Assembly: GCA_963556695.1 (NCBI GenBank) | Contig: CAUWAG010000004.1 | Coordinates: forward strand, 3,968,001-4,032,000 | Direction: 5' to 3' | DNA from: Anthostomella pinea | Taxonomy: Eukaryota; Ascomycota; Sordariomycetes; Xylariales; Xylariaceae | Length of the DNA stretch: 64,000 nucleotides | In this document: piece after piece, positions 12,236 to 23,610 of the stretch | How the letters are laid out: every line of letters starts with the position of its first letter | How positions within the stretch are numbered: the stretch's first letter is position 1 | Program-made: the position numbers and the translations under genes | The notes under the pieces: generated by a model | What the model saw: only the letters and a program-made list of their open reading frames with translations | Told to the model about the DNA's origin: nothing | Database searches by the model: none

Positions 12236-12836
12236 GCCTTACAACGAGGCTCGGTGGGAAAAACTTGTTCGTCGTTCCGAGCTGGTGGGAGGCACGGGTT
12301 AACGATGGCGAGGTCGTATGTCATTAGTACCTAGACTACACAAAAAAGCCTGGGTTGTGAAAAGGGTTTGAGGCCGAGACGAGATATCATCCGTCTCTAT
12401 CCATCCCTACAGCCTGATTGCGGGTGGCTTAGCATTCATTGGTTTTACGTCTACACGGAGAAACCGTTGACGAGGTGCTCTGGTGCACCGTAGAGGAATA
12501 GACAAAGTTCATCACAACACATCAATACAAGAGAAGAGCATTGCTTTCGTCACAAGGTTACGGTTTTGATCCACGTTGCTCTTACACATTGGATCAGTGA
12601 GTTTGAGTTTCGCGGAATTTTGATCATTATTCGACGTCTGGACTCTCTGCAAGTGAGTCTCTTATGTGCAATGCATATGCCAACAGCAATGCTCCTCCAT
12701 CCAACAACAAAAACAACAACAGACAGTGGTATCCAACAGCAACGCCAATAGCAAAACACCTGGTCACCTAGTGACCAGTCCGAGACTCCAGATCAAATGC
12801 TTCTCAGCTATTCCATCCATATTTCTCCTTCCACTC
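12236..12836. other. Intergenic between two convergent genes
   Basis: About 600 bp holding the 3' regions of MBF1 and CDT1, which point toward each other. CAA-rich short repeats occur near 12700-12750. No gene seen. Confidence 0.5.
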
Positions 12837-14345
12837 CTATACTCTCGCAAGCACCGCTTGCACCCGATTCGCAATCTCGACTTTGCTCAGCTGGCAATCC
12901 GTCTCGATGACCACGTTCTCCCTCTGGCCAATGGTGACGACGCGGATCCATTCTGGCGCGACCTCGCTGCCGAGCAGGCGCACACACACCGCGCCCTCCT
13001 CTTTCGATATGCCCATACGGAACGAGTCCTTGAGCTTTTCCAGCATGGCCACCATGGTGAACGAGATGCGCCCCTGGCCGGCCGACGTCGCGCGGCTGAG
13101 CATGCCGATCATTGCCGCGACATCGTCGATACGCTGCAGGGCGGCGCGGCGCTCGAGCCGGGCTGGTGTGAGACCTGCAGGCATCGCTGATTTTTGGAGT
13201 GACTTGTAGCGGATGCGGTCGAGGAGGCTCATCTTGGACCCGTCGGCGTTGGTCATGGGCACGTTGCCTTGCGGCTTGGTCTCCTTCTCCTGCTTCTTGA
13301 CTGCGATTCCATGTTTCAGGTCTTCCAGGCGCCTCTGGCCCTTCAGCAGGATGGGCGACGCCTTGACGACAGACTCGCAGACGGTGACCGGTGCTTTAGG
13401 GAGGCTGGTCATGAAAGCCGCCGCATCGGGCTTGCCATTGGCGGTAAATAGGGACCAGAGAGCCTCCAGGTTGTCGCGGAAGAGGTCATTCAGCTTCTTC
13501 TCGTTCAGGGGCCCGGAGCCGTGGGCTGGGTCGATCTCGATGCAGATCTTGCCGCGTCCGTAGTTCGAAAGGGATAAGAGATTGTTGGATCGCGACGCAT
13601 TGCTCTGCGAAGACGAATGACTGTTCAGAACTCCTATGCAAACGCGGATCTCGGCGTCTGTGACTCTCTTCTTTCCCCACGCGCGGGCGACGTTCGGGCA
13701 CAGGATGCGCAGGTCGGCGGGAATGTTGGAGCCATTGTGGGCGTAGTGAAGAGTCAATGTCTTCAGGAACGCAGTATGGAGGTCGATCAGAGAGAGGACC
13801 TCTGAAGGAAGCTGATCAGGTTTCGAGAATTCGATATCCGCGTCGATGTCTGAATCGGCAACGGAAGTGTTGGCAGTCAGGGGTGACGAGCATCGAGATG
13901 GTGATGACTCTAAGCGGAGCTTCTTGAAGAGAGAGCCGGCATCGATGGCTGATACGTCAGAGTCGGAGACGCTAGGACTCCGGGCTCGCTTTCGTGGTGT
14001 TGGTTCAGGGCGGGCCTTCTTGGGGCGGCCACGGCCTCGCTTTGCGGGTTGGACGGCTGCCAATGATGGGATGGAAGGAAGGGCTAGCTTGCTAGGTCGC
14101 TCATCTGCCGAAGAATCGTCTTCGATAGTCGCAATGGCTTTGCGCTTTCGCGACGCGAGTGTGATTGCCTCGATCTTGATGTCCTTCTTGGGGGTCAAGG
14201 AGACGAGGTCCTTCTTGACAATGGAGCTGCCAACGGTCTTGGACACACGGGTGAAGCTGCTGATGCTCGACGAGGCATGTTGTTGGGTAGTGGTGACCTC
14301 GGGCTTGGCCAATGCCTTGCGGCGTTGCTGCTTCGTGGCAGGCAT
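12837..14345 (-). CDS. CDT1: DNA replication licensing factor Cdt1
   Basis: A 502-residue intron-less gene. Cdt1 works with ORC and Cdc6 to load the MCM2-7 helicase in G1. The first third is disordered and basic (AKRGRGRPKKARPEPTPRKR, an AT-hook-like and nuclear-localisation-like stretch, and Ser-rich segments). A middle winged-helix region follows (VLSLIDLHTAFLKTLTLHYA, LCPNVARAWGKKRVTDAEI). The C-terminal winged-helix MCM-binding domain contains MSLLDRIRYKSLQKSA, LERRAALQRIDDVAAMIGML and ends in QLSKVEIANRVQAVL. The start at 14345 (MPATKQQRR) is preferred over an upstream in-frame ATG whose peptide looks untranslated. No clear PCNA-binding box was seen, so any replication-coupled degradation signal is not evident. 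Upstream G1/S boxes agree with cell-cycle control. Confidence 0.88.
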   Translation of the reverse strand: MPATKQQRRKALAKPEVTTTQQHASSSISSFTRVSKTVGSSIVKKDLVSLTPKKDIKIEAITLASRKRKAIATIEDDSSADERPSKLALPSIPSLAAVQPAKRGRGRPKKARPEPTPRKRARSPSVSDSDVSAIDAGSLFKKLRLESSPSRCSSPLTANTSVADSDIDADIEFSKPDQLPSEVLSLIDLHTAFLKTLTLHYAHNGSNIPADLRILCPNVARAWGKKRVTDAEIRVCIGVLNSHSSSQSNASRSNNLLSLSNYGRGKICIEIDPAHGSGPLNEKKLNDLFRDNLEALWSLFTANGKPDAAAFMTSLPKAPVTVCESVVKASPILLKGQRRLEDLKHGIAVKKQEKETKPQGNVPMTNADGSKMSLLDRIRYKSLQKSAMPAGLTPARLERRAALQRIDDVAAMIGMLSRATSAGQGRISFTMVAMLEKLKDSFRMGISKEEGAVCVRLLGSEVAPEWIRVVTIGQRENVVIETDCQLSKVEIANRVQAVLARV

Positions 14346-14529
14346 GATGGTATCGGGAAAGAACTCGTGGATGTGTGCAAATAGAGTACAGAAGGCACAG
14401 ATTGGGTATGTACAACTGGCGATTGCTTCCAAGACGGCAAGAACTCTGGGAAAAGTAAGGTGCAGACGTCAAGTCTGAATTGCAGTGATGAGGAAGGCAA
14501 AGGTCAGAAGTCAAAACATAAGCAGGAAC

Positions 14530-14535
14530 ACGCGT
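14530..14535. promoter_or_regulatory. MluI cell-cycle box (MCB) upstream of CDT1
   Basis: Palindromic ACGCGT about 185 bp upstream of the CDT1 start codon. This is the binding site of the fungal MBF G1/S factor (not to be confused with the coactivator MBF1). Sequence match only; its position before an S-phase gene makes function plausible. Confidence 0.45.
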
Positions 14536-14648
14536 CGAAGTGTAGAAGAGGTAGGTGAGCCCATGCACCCAGGCACCCGAGCTTGGGCGGGTATGGCTTT
14601 ATTCGGAGGGGGCTACGCCTAAAAGTCGCGATCCGCTTATCGTGGAAG

Positions 14649-14657
14649 ACGCGAAAA
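14649..14657 (+). promoter_or_regulatory. SCB/E2F-like box upstream of CDT1
   Basis: ACGCGAAAA, matching the Swi4/E2F-like core CGCGAAA, about 300 bp upstream of CDT1 and 114 bp beyond the ACGCGT box. A second GACGCGAC motif follows at about 14670. The cluster fits G1/S-regulated transcription. Confidence 0.4.
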
Positions 14658-15789
14658 CCCACTACGGCGGACGCGACGTTTCGCAGTGGGGGACGCCAGA
14701 GCGTATAAATCGGCTGTGTTTGATTGGAGGTGGGTCCGAAGAAGGACTAGCATAACCAACGTTTATGCACGCCAAGACATTTGTGAAGAAAATATAAAGA
14801 GACTAACAGCTGCCACCTGCATTCCATTGCATCTGTCGGATGTGGTGGTGGCTCAGGGTGTGTCCCCAGGTGGTCTGTGCGCTGTGGGTGGGATGGTTGC
14901 CCCACAGCTCCGTTACCACCGCGGATAGACGCGCTGCACCCGTATTTAGGTGTGAATCTGTCCGTACCAGGTAGACTTAGAACAACCAACGAACACGCAC
15001 GTATGAACCGAATATTCCGCACGACGAATTCTCACAGCATCACTTAAATACTGCAACTCCAGCGAGGAACGTTTTGTTTCCTCAACTGCCTCCGTCGTGG
15101 TTGACTGACACCTCGTCAGCTCGCATTCCATTTGGATGCGGAAGTCCAAGTTGCGCCCGCATACTCCCTTGGAGTATCTTGCAGCGTTCAATATTGATTT
15201 TGATTCTGAACTGAACTCTTGCTTCACCGTCGCACGTCCTGCGATCTGCGGAACAAGGCTTCCGACACTTGGATCAACACGAGGTTCAATACCTGAGGTA
15301 GTCAAGGCGGCATCTTCTATGCTGAGACTGTTTCAGGTCACTTCCGAAAATCCATGCGGACTTGAAAGTTGTAGCTGCCCCAAGAAATTGGTGGTCAATA
15401 TGAAGCCCGTCGACCTTTCTAGTGAGGGATTACCGACCATCTTGTCGGGGGTGTGAATGAATACGATTACAATGCGGTTGTCCATATCGTGTATCAACCG
15501 CCCTGGAACCTCATACTCCCAAGTCTCAAGCGATGGATCCCTTTGCATCGAACTGCAACCCATTCTAGCTCAAACAACACGCCATGCTCCACCGACTTTT
15601 TTGTAGACCTGATATCTTTGTGCCGTTTGTGCCAATGCTGTTTTCACACCTGTAACTCCCGATAAATGACAGGAACACGCTCGCTCCCAATACCAATACA
15701 AGTACATGCAGACCAATTCTTTCCCTGGTGCTGGACACCGCGACCCGAGCGCTGCGCCATCAACGTTGGACAATGGGCATGTTCGGTGA
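14658..15789. other. Intergenic, nothing recognised
   Basis: Upstream flank of CDT1. Two overlapping frames of 106-119 codons near 14946-15456 on opposite strands lack any motif and are treated as chance. Confidence 0.4.
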
Positions 15790-16074
15790 TCAGTGGCGCA
15801 GGCTTCGTTGCCAGTGATCCGGGTGGAAGCTCACGGGACTCGGCGGCGGGGGAGCAGGGACATCCCAATCTCGTTCTTGGATGGAGCGGATCGGAGCACT
15901 TCGTTGGCTGCTCTTGGATGCAAGTGTGGCGTTCAAGCTGCTGAATAGGTCCGATGGATTTGTCAGGCGCATGTTCTTGCGCGGCGGTGTGATCGGGATG
16001 GGTGCGACGATTTGGCTAGGCATGTTGGCTGAAGCGTGGTATGTCTGATCACGATAGTCAGCTTGTTGGTCCAT
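15790..16074 (-). CDS. Hypothetical small proline/serine-rich protein
   Basis: An ATG at 16074 opens 94 codons rich in Pro and Ser, with DLFSSLNATLASKSSQR in the middle and PAPPPPSPVSFHPDHW near the end. The same frame is open upstream to 16320 without an ATG but with coherent composition (LYGKHRSFGIKQYQETRT), directly followed by a GTAAGT, so a 5' exon may exist. No domain is recognised. It could be a short fungal-specific gene or a chance frame. Confidence 0.3.
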   Translation of the reverse strand: MDQQADYRDQTYHASANMPSQIVAPIPITPPRKNMRLTNPSDLFSSLNATLASKSSQRSAPIRSIQERDWDVPAPPPPSPVSFHPDHWQRSLRH

Positions 16075-19000
16075 TCGAGGAGGCTTCTCCGGCGGAGGGG
16101 CAGACTTACAGGTTCGGGTCTCCTGGTATTGCTTGATCCCAAAGCTGCGATGTTTTCCGTATAGCTCCTGGAGCAAATAATGATGATGACGGTAGGCCTT
16201 GTTTGGCGAGAGGCTTGTGTGGTGAAGTCTGAGTAAGTAAGCTTCGTGTGCAGAAACGAAAAGTGTGGAGGATGGGGAAGAATCTGGGAAGAGATGACGA
16301 GAGGATCCGAGGTTGTTCAAATAAGTATCGAGGTTTGTGTAAGTCTATGACGGAAAGAGCGGTGGATGGATTGATGGATGGATGTATGTATGCGTGTAAG
16401 TCAAGTCAGGGTACAGGCAGACAGGCAGACAGGCAGGTACGTAGGTAGATGGAAGGGAGTTGCGAGGGTGGGTGTAAGTCACCTCACATCTCACACCTCA
16501 CACCTTACCAATGAGATCTTGACTTGCAAGCACTTGCAGGGCAACCCCACGGAGGCAGGTCTTACCAAAGCTGATGGGCGGTCACTTTGATGATAAGCCC
16601 TTTTCCCTCTTTCAGAGTGCCGTTTAAGATGTCGGTTTCCGAAGCTGACGGGTAGTCGACAAGGTTCAGGGGCTCAAATAGGCAGGTGAATCAATCACAA
16701 GAACAAAGATGCGATGTTGGCTGGCTCAAGTATGGGAGGCAGGCTAGATAGATGTGACTTGAATCGGAAAATGTCAAGTCGGTAGGGCGCGTGGTCGGTG
16801 TGTGGACGGATGCAAGTGTCTCGGCAGGGGAAAGGGCTGGAAGGCTCCCGAGGCATGAAGGGGCATCTGGGTATTTATTTGAGCACATGGGAAAGGGGAT
16901 TGATCGCCGGGAGAATATCAAGGAAAGGTTCACTTGGATAGCATGTCAGACATCTGGGGAAGTTAGACACAAACAGTGCAGGAATGCTTTGGCCCCCGGC
17001 GTGCCCGTGCTGCAGTGTCCCGAATCTGGGGCTTCTCGTGGACACATGGATTATCAGATGAGACGACACTAATTTGGTATCAAGGGAGGACCGGGGCGTC
17101 GGGAAGTCGGGGCACAGTACCCCGGAAACATCCCGTCAACCAAGACATGGGGTGGGACGCCTCACACGCCAGCTTGGTTGCTTGGCCAGGAGGGATGGCA
17201 TTGGAATTCAGGCAAGGCTTACCCTGCGTGCCCCAGGAAGAGCCGGATTCGGTCGTATGATCCAGTGGCACAGTCAGACAGTATGTTGCCGGCCATGACC
17301 ATGAGCAGGCCGACATTGCCTTGAAACCCTACAGCATCCAGCAGGATGCCGAAAGATGCCGAAAGATAACACTCGGCCTGGGGCCAAATAGATCAGAGCC
17401 AGTCGTGTCTAAAAACAACCGCTTGGGGGCTGTTGCCGCAGACTGCATGCCCAAGGATCCTATTTTCTTCAGGGCTGAGAAAATCATATGAGCTGGCAGC
17501 AGAGTGGATGGATGGTGGTGCTTCTTCCACGTGTAATAGCAAGTCCCGACGGGAGGCTTTCCCCTTTTGTGCTAGGCACAGACAGGTACGGGGCATGGCC
17601 ATCTCCATCTTGATACATGTAGATTGACTGTGTCAGGAATGAGCCTGCAGGCGATCCAGATCATGTTTCCAGGCACACCGAATGTTGCACATATTTGATG
17701 GCGGTAATTATCAGTCCACGGTCGCAAGATCGGGAATAAGCCAGGTCTAAGCGGTAATGGTTGTCTCCTCTCGGTTACGTGTCTCGGTTATTCGTTTCCT
17801 GTCAGTGAAATACCCAAGGTACTGCAATCCATATGAATGTATGAAAGGCCGGTCAAGCTACATGTACCTCCTAATGTATGGGTAATAGCAACGAATATCG
17901 TAACCAAGATTGGGGGGCACTCGGCTGACAAGTTGTCAGCTTGTACGTAACGGTGAGACCGAACAGACGGTGAGTGAGAGTGGAAAAATGACAACACTCC
18001 CAATAAATGATAAATGATGATAATCACAAAACTCAGAACCCATTCTCAGACGATCCGAGCGATCAATACAATGCGGCGTCCCAGACTGGCGAGACATGGA
18101 ACTTTTCAACTTCCCCGTGCTGTCCGGCGTGGCATTGAGTGGGGAGTGGGGTATTCATGGGGGGCCATATGTGGGGTTACTGGAATGGAAGCCCGATAGA
18201 AGCCCATGTGGAGACACGGGCAGAGATAGCCGTCCTTCAGTGGACACCCTCAGGGCAATCAGGCCTGCAATGTTTCCAACGTTGCGAGGCGGGCCGGGAT
18301 GTCACAGGACTTTCCCGGGGCTGTTCCAGGGGTCATGGGCAGCAGCTTTCCCCTTTTACAGCGACGACGTTGGCGATCAACACCTAAACAACGTTCCCGC
18401 ACGCGACGCACCGTCAACTGACAACTGCAGGTAACCGTCGTGCTTGTTCAGTACAGCGCAGTCGTGGTCTGTCCCATGAAGCATCATGCCCATCGTCAAG
18501 TCCGGTCTCGATATGATCATGACTGTCGGCCGGTAGGGGCGAGAGATAGCAGTGGTGCAGCGCTGACCACCCACAGTAAGCTTCCCTTCAGCTTTCTTGA
18601 TTCCTTCCTAGATGGTGCCAGAAGACGGGCCTGTGGCTGTTTCCGAGCGAACGTACAAGGTGAACTTCTACTGGTGTCGACTGTATCTTCCCGTCTCTTG
18701 AGTCTTTGGGGCTTCGCTGTTATCACTTCAAATCCTTGGCCCCTCGTCGGGGGGAGGGCTTACTACAAAGCCTCATCAGTTCATACCGGCTCTATTGGCA
18801 CGCACACCATCCTCGGAAGCTTACTCCGAGCTCCAAACCACGAAACATGATGGGTTTCAATCTCTTGTGTTTCCCAATCTTCTTCATTCGGGCATTGAGA
18901 ACCGACGTGGCGGTGGACTGTGGGGGTCCCGTCATCGGCGCCCGAGACCTCATGCGGTCCAACATATCTGACAGGGCTTACAAAGTTGTTCAGCTCCTGC

Positions 19001-22000
19001 TGATTGTCCAGCTCGCTTTCCGTCCATTCACACATGGCTGCGTGGCCACCAGGCGAGACAGCAGCCTTAATTCTCAGTCATTGGACGGGGAAGTATTACG
19101 TCCTCGGCACCCCTAGGAAACCAAGAGAACACCTACCCAGCTTCACTTCGCCACACGGCTACACTCGTCACAGAGTTGGAGTTGCATGTACGGTATAGAT
19201 CTAATAAGTCTGCAGATCTCGGAAGTCGTGCACACGAACCTACTCAGCCGTACCGTATAAATCCTACCTCCTCGAAATCAGACGTCTCCAGGAATCGTGG
19301 GGGGACACGCCTCCTGGTCATACCAGGACAGCCTTGGTTCTGAAGAACACGAATTTCCACCCCAACTCAACTTACCGTGGCCGGGGAAGTTTCCTAGTTT
19401 CCTATCCCGAAACCTGCATTGGGGTACACTCAACCACCCGCTTCTTTGTTCGAAGCTGTAGCGGCCCAAGTCTTTCCATTGGCGGTTTTAGTTTGGAAGC
19501 CGAAGTTGCGGTGAACTCTTCACGGCTGCACCTAAGCAAGTTTCTTTTGCAATAGGCAGGTTTCCAACCCGAGCTGCGACTGTGCTCATCTACCGGATTG
19601 GTGTGTGTTTCTGGATTTTGCTTATGCTACTGAAACGGGATTGTTCAATATCCGAACGTTGTGACTGCGGTTGGGTCACATCCGTCACAGATCGTCAGGG
19701 TCCAGGTCTTGTCGACGATTGCAAGCTGACTTATTCATTTTTCCGCAGCTCATACATACTTTTGCATCAAGGTCGTCTTTCTGCACATACAGTGCTGCCT
19801 TTACACCGGTGTTTCCTTGCTAATTAGACCACGGGCTCTTCAATCTGCAGATAGTACCTCGTACTTCAAGGAGCATGAGTGACCATATCTCACTGCCATC
19901 AGCCAACGTATTCGGGGGTATCAGCAACTCCTCATATGGATAGTCACAGATCTTTACCGCCTTCCTCTTGTGGTCCTATCATGAAACGATATCTGATTGC
20001 CGCTATCCGATAGACGAAGCTACATCCCCCACCCTATGGATGCTGCATGATCAATGTGTACCGCAACAGTTTCCTGCTTCAGGAGGAGACATGTGAGGCT
20101 GGACACGTGCTCTGACTCTGTCGGCTTATCAGATGACGGAGGTATCGTGGCAAGGACCCCTATCTGGATGTCGATGATGCTCCCGCGCAGATTCGGCTCG
20201 CCCCAACCGAATATGCATGCTGCACAGATGATGCGGTTGCAAGATAGCAGCCGCCGCCCTGCCAAGCCCGCGATGCTTTGTTACATGACCTCGAGCTTCC
20301 CCATTTCTCCAGTCTGAAATAACAAGGCAGTCCAGGAAGGATAGCTCTTTGGTCTGATGACCGTCATCATCACCGGAGTATAATCGACCTGCTATTATTA
20401 TACCTGCTTGCCCATCTGACAGCTGGCTAAGAGCCGGATGGAGTTCTGCCGGTTCCGGAGGAGAAGAGCAAGCCAGGTTCGACTTGCGGCTTGCCAGGAC
20501 CATAGGCCTCTTCGGAACTGTCCCTGGCAAGGTTTGAGCTATCTCTTAGAGCTTCGACCCACCTTGTAAGCCCCTCAGACCAGGATGATGAACATATCGA
20601 CGAAGTCATATTCGAGTTCCGACTATTGCTGAAGGTGAGTGAAAGTATATGGAAGAGCCAACTTAGACTAGATCAAGGACGCCACGCAAAGAACATAGCC
20701 CCAGGCGTTCCATCGCGGCAGTCTTCGGTATTGCGACTGGAGGCGGCTCTGAAGCTATGCGATCCTGTGGAACTCCGCGCGGAGTGAAAATTGTGAATCC
20801 ATACCATGGCCAAGCTATTTCACCATGATGGTTCGAAGCAAGGTGAACCCTCTGTCGCCTTCATAGCGTGTATCGCACCTGATTAAACCTTACGTCAACC
20901 AACATTCGTTCCAATACCAGAGCAGAGGCCAGGGCAGCGAGCCATCTTCCAGCCGTTATGTAGGTATCAGCTGCGACCCATCAATCAACTCTGGGGGAGA
21001 CAAGCGCTGAAGAAGCGCTGAAGAAGCGCTGATCACGACAGTCATAGAACGTGCGATGAGTAACAGCATCAAGTGAGCGAGGAACATACCAAGTGATGAC
21101 ACCCTTCTAGTGACGAACGTGGCTGGGGTCACCAAACCATATGGATGAGTCTAGCCACGGAGTATATTCAAGCTGCGACTCCACGGCCATGCCCACAGCT
21201 GAGGGAAATCCGCTTTGACAGGCCCTTGAACCAGATGCCTTTGCACCTAGTGGTATAAACAGCCTTCGGTGAAGTTAACCCAATCAACTACCCCCAGCAT
21301 AACTACTGATGCCAGGGGATCATGCAGATCATCAAATCAACCACTTGGGACACCACGGGCTCAGTCTCATTGTATCTGTGAGATTTCAAACCGTTCTGGT
21401 ATTGAAAGGAAAAGAGAAGAAGATCTCTGGGGGAGAAGCCCCCATATATATGTACAGGTGTGCCATCAGAGTGACCAGATCATCATACGATAATGGTGCC
21501 AGAATCCTGGTGGCCTGAGGGTCGGCTGACTGCCCTCAAACCAAACCCATTAGCGCATTCAGCCCCGAAGGCCTCGTCTGGACCTGCTATGATATCCAAC
21601 AGTATCGCTACTGGGTGTGGCATACCACCCAGTATATACTGTGAGCTTCAGGCAGTATAGCAGAAGACCACCAAGCCACTCAAGGCCTCCCATCATGAAT
21701 CCAAAGTGCCAACCCATTCAGTACTTGTGTTTTGACAATGTAGCTGTCCTGAAGGGACCAAGAGCCTCACCGTTCATCGCATCCGAGGACCGATCCGCTG
21801 CCCGTCGCTATAACGGTTCAGATGGCCGAAGCAGGTACTGAGGCAGTCATGGAGCCAGGAAATAACGGCTTCTCTTGAGGCTGACGGCAACGTCGCGTGA
21901 GACCGCGTGAGATGCGTTTGGTAATGGTGAGGGTTGATTACCAACAGTCTTTGAGCGGCGTGGGCCAATTGATAATACCCAAGAGCATTATGAGTACCGC

Positions 22001-22421
22001 GCTTCAAGTCCCAGACGCGAACAGAAGGGGAAACGCGTGCTTATTGGGAGGTAGTTCGTCGACCTTCAATACCGGTATTCAGGGGTATGGGGGAGACGCT
22101 AAAGGCAGGACCTCAATCAGGACTGAGCCGAGGCTCAATGGTGGGGATCGTCAACGCCCTTGCCTTTGCTCATGGTAAGGTTATGTATTGAAACCAAGAC
22201 GTGTGTGGAGACTGGCAAGTGCGGGGACTTCATTCACGACCCAGACGCAACATATTCCCTGGGTTGCTATCGACTGTGTCCCTCGTCTTAACTTCGTGGC
22301 TCAAACACACATGAGAGATCTCGGCATCGGGTGAAGATCAGAAACGACGCTCGTTTAACTGGATGTGAAGCACGTCGAATAATCGCTTAGCACCTTATCC
22401 CTGAAAAACCACCACAATCGA
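16075..22421. other. 6.3 kb gene-poor stretch
   Basis: No family motif or convincing splice chain found on either strand. Low-complexity patches occur: GATG and CAGA short repeats near 16360-16445, CACCTCACA-like repeats near 16480-16505. Base composition looks ordinary rather than AT-rich, unlike the repeat area at 49-51 kb. It may hold decayed genes too old to read, or non-coding transcripts. Confidence 0.45.
21002..21032. repeat. Short tandem repeat, 11-bp unit
   Basis: AAGCGCTGAAG occurs almost three times head to tail. AGCGCT inside each unit is palindromic. Replication slippage is the simple explanation. Confidence 0.7.
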
Positions 22422-23610
22422 ATGATGGCGGCGGCTTCGGATCTCCCGATCGTGCTCTACCGGTACGATAGGTCGCCTTACGCCCGGCGGCTCGTGTGGT
22501 ATTTGGAACTACGCAAGATCCCATACTCGGAATGCGTACGTGGCACCTATCCATCCTCTCACGACTATAAATATGCCTTGTGGCTCACCACGTTTCATCA
22601 CATCTCGTTATATCGCGAAGCTTGCAAGATCTACTATGTAAGATAAGAAGGAACATCGACTAACCTACCCACAGATCCAACCCCCCATGCTCCCCCGCCC
22701 TGACGTCGCCGCGCTCGGTGTAGCCTACCGGCGCATCCCCCTCCTCACCATCGGGCGGGACGTCTACCTAGACACGCGTCTCATCATCCAAAAACTAGAG
22801 ACCCTCTTCCCGCCCAGCACCGCGCACCCGGGCCTCAGCTCGCCCGACCCAGAGCACCAAGCGCTGGCGCAGCTCCTGTCGCAGCGCACCGTCTCCGGCG
22901 GGCTCTTCTTTGCCGCCGCGCAGTGCATCCCGGCCGGGATGATCAGCGACCCGGCTTTTATTAAAGACCGCGCCGAGCTGTCCGGCGTGGACATGAAGCG
23001 CCGCGGGGCCGTGAGCCCGTTTTCGTCCGAGGCGATGCGCGGACAGCGGCCGGGGGCGCTGGCGGTGATCAGGGAGGCGGTGCGGTTCTTGGAGGAGGGG
23101 CTGCTGAGGGATGGGCGGGAGTGGGTGCTTGGATCGGCCCGTGAGGGGCCGAGTCTGGTGGATCTCGAGGCCGTTTGGGTGCTGCACTGGCTGCGCGGGA
23201 TGCCGGGGGCGCTGCCGGCCGAGGTCCTGGGCAAGGAGAGCACGCCGCGGGTGTGGGCGTGGATCGAGCGGTTTGATGGCGTGGTAAAGGGGCTCGGGGG
23301 AAAGCCGGGGACGGTGGAGGGGGATGAGGCAGCGAAGATGGTGGCTGGGGCGCGGTTTGCGGAGGAGGGAGAGGGAGAGGTGGACGCCTCGGATCCGGTG
23401 GTCGTTGCCGAGGGCTTTGAGAAGGGGCAGAGCGTGCGGATGTGGCCGACGGATTATGGGTCTTTGCATCGAGATGCGGGAAAGCTTTTGGCTATGACAC
23501 GAGGAGAGTATGTGATTGAGACGCAGGGCAAGTATGGGAGTGTCAGGGTGCACGCGCCGAGGTCTGGGTTCAAGATAGAGAAGGGTAACAGCACGGCTTC
23601 GAAGATGTGA
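22422..23610 (+). CDS. Glutathione S-transferase-like protein
   Basis: About 349 residues in two exons (22422-22535, 22675-23610; 139-nt intron, phase 0). Exon 1 opens the thioredoxin-like N-domain: PIVLYRYDRSPYARRLVWYLELRKIPYSEC, here shown only by its core RYDRSPYARRLVWYLELR, where Ser-Pro-Tyr sits at the usual catalytic loop. Exon 2 continues with QPPMLPRPDVAALGVAYRRI and PLLTIGRDVYLDTRLIIQKL, the strand-turn and Asp-Thr glutathione site. The C-terminal helical domain is much longer than a standard GST (about 200 residues); the family is common in filamentous fungi and its substrates are unknown. Exon 2 is strongly GC-rich. Two ATGs are adjacent at the start; the first is used. Confidence 0.88.

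Noticed and set aside
13846..14478. 210-codon plus-strand frame
   Set aside because: Antisense to the CDT1 coding region; a by-product of its codon use.
22764..23553. Minus-strand frames opposite the GST-like gene
   Set aside because: GC-rich shadow of exon 2; repetitive Arg/His/Pro composition and no family.
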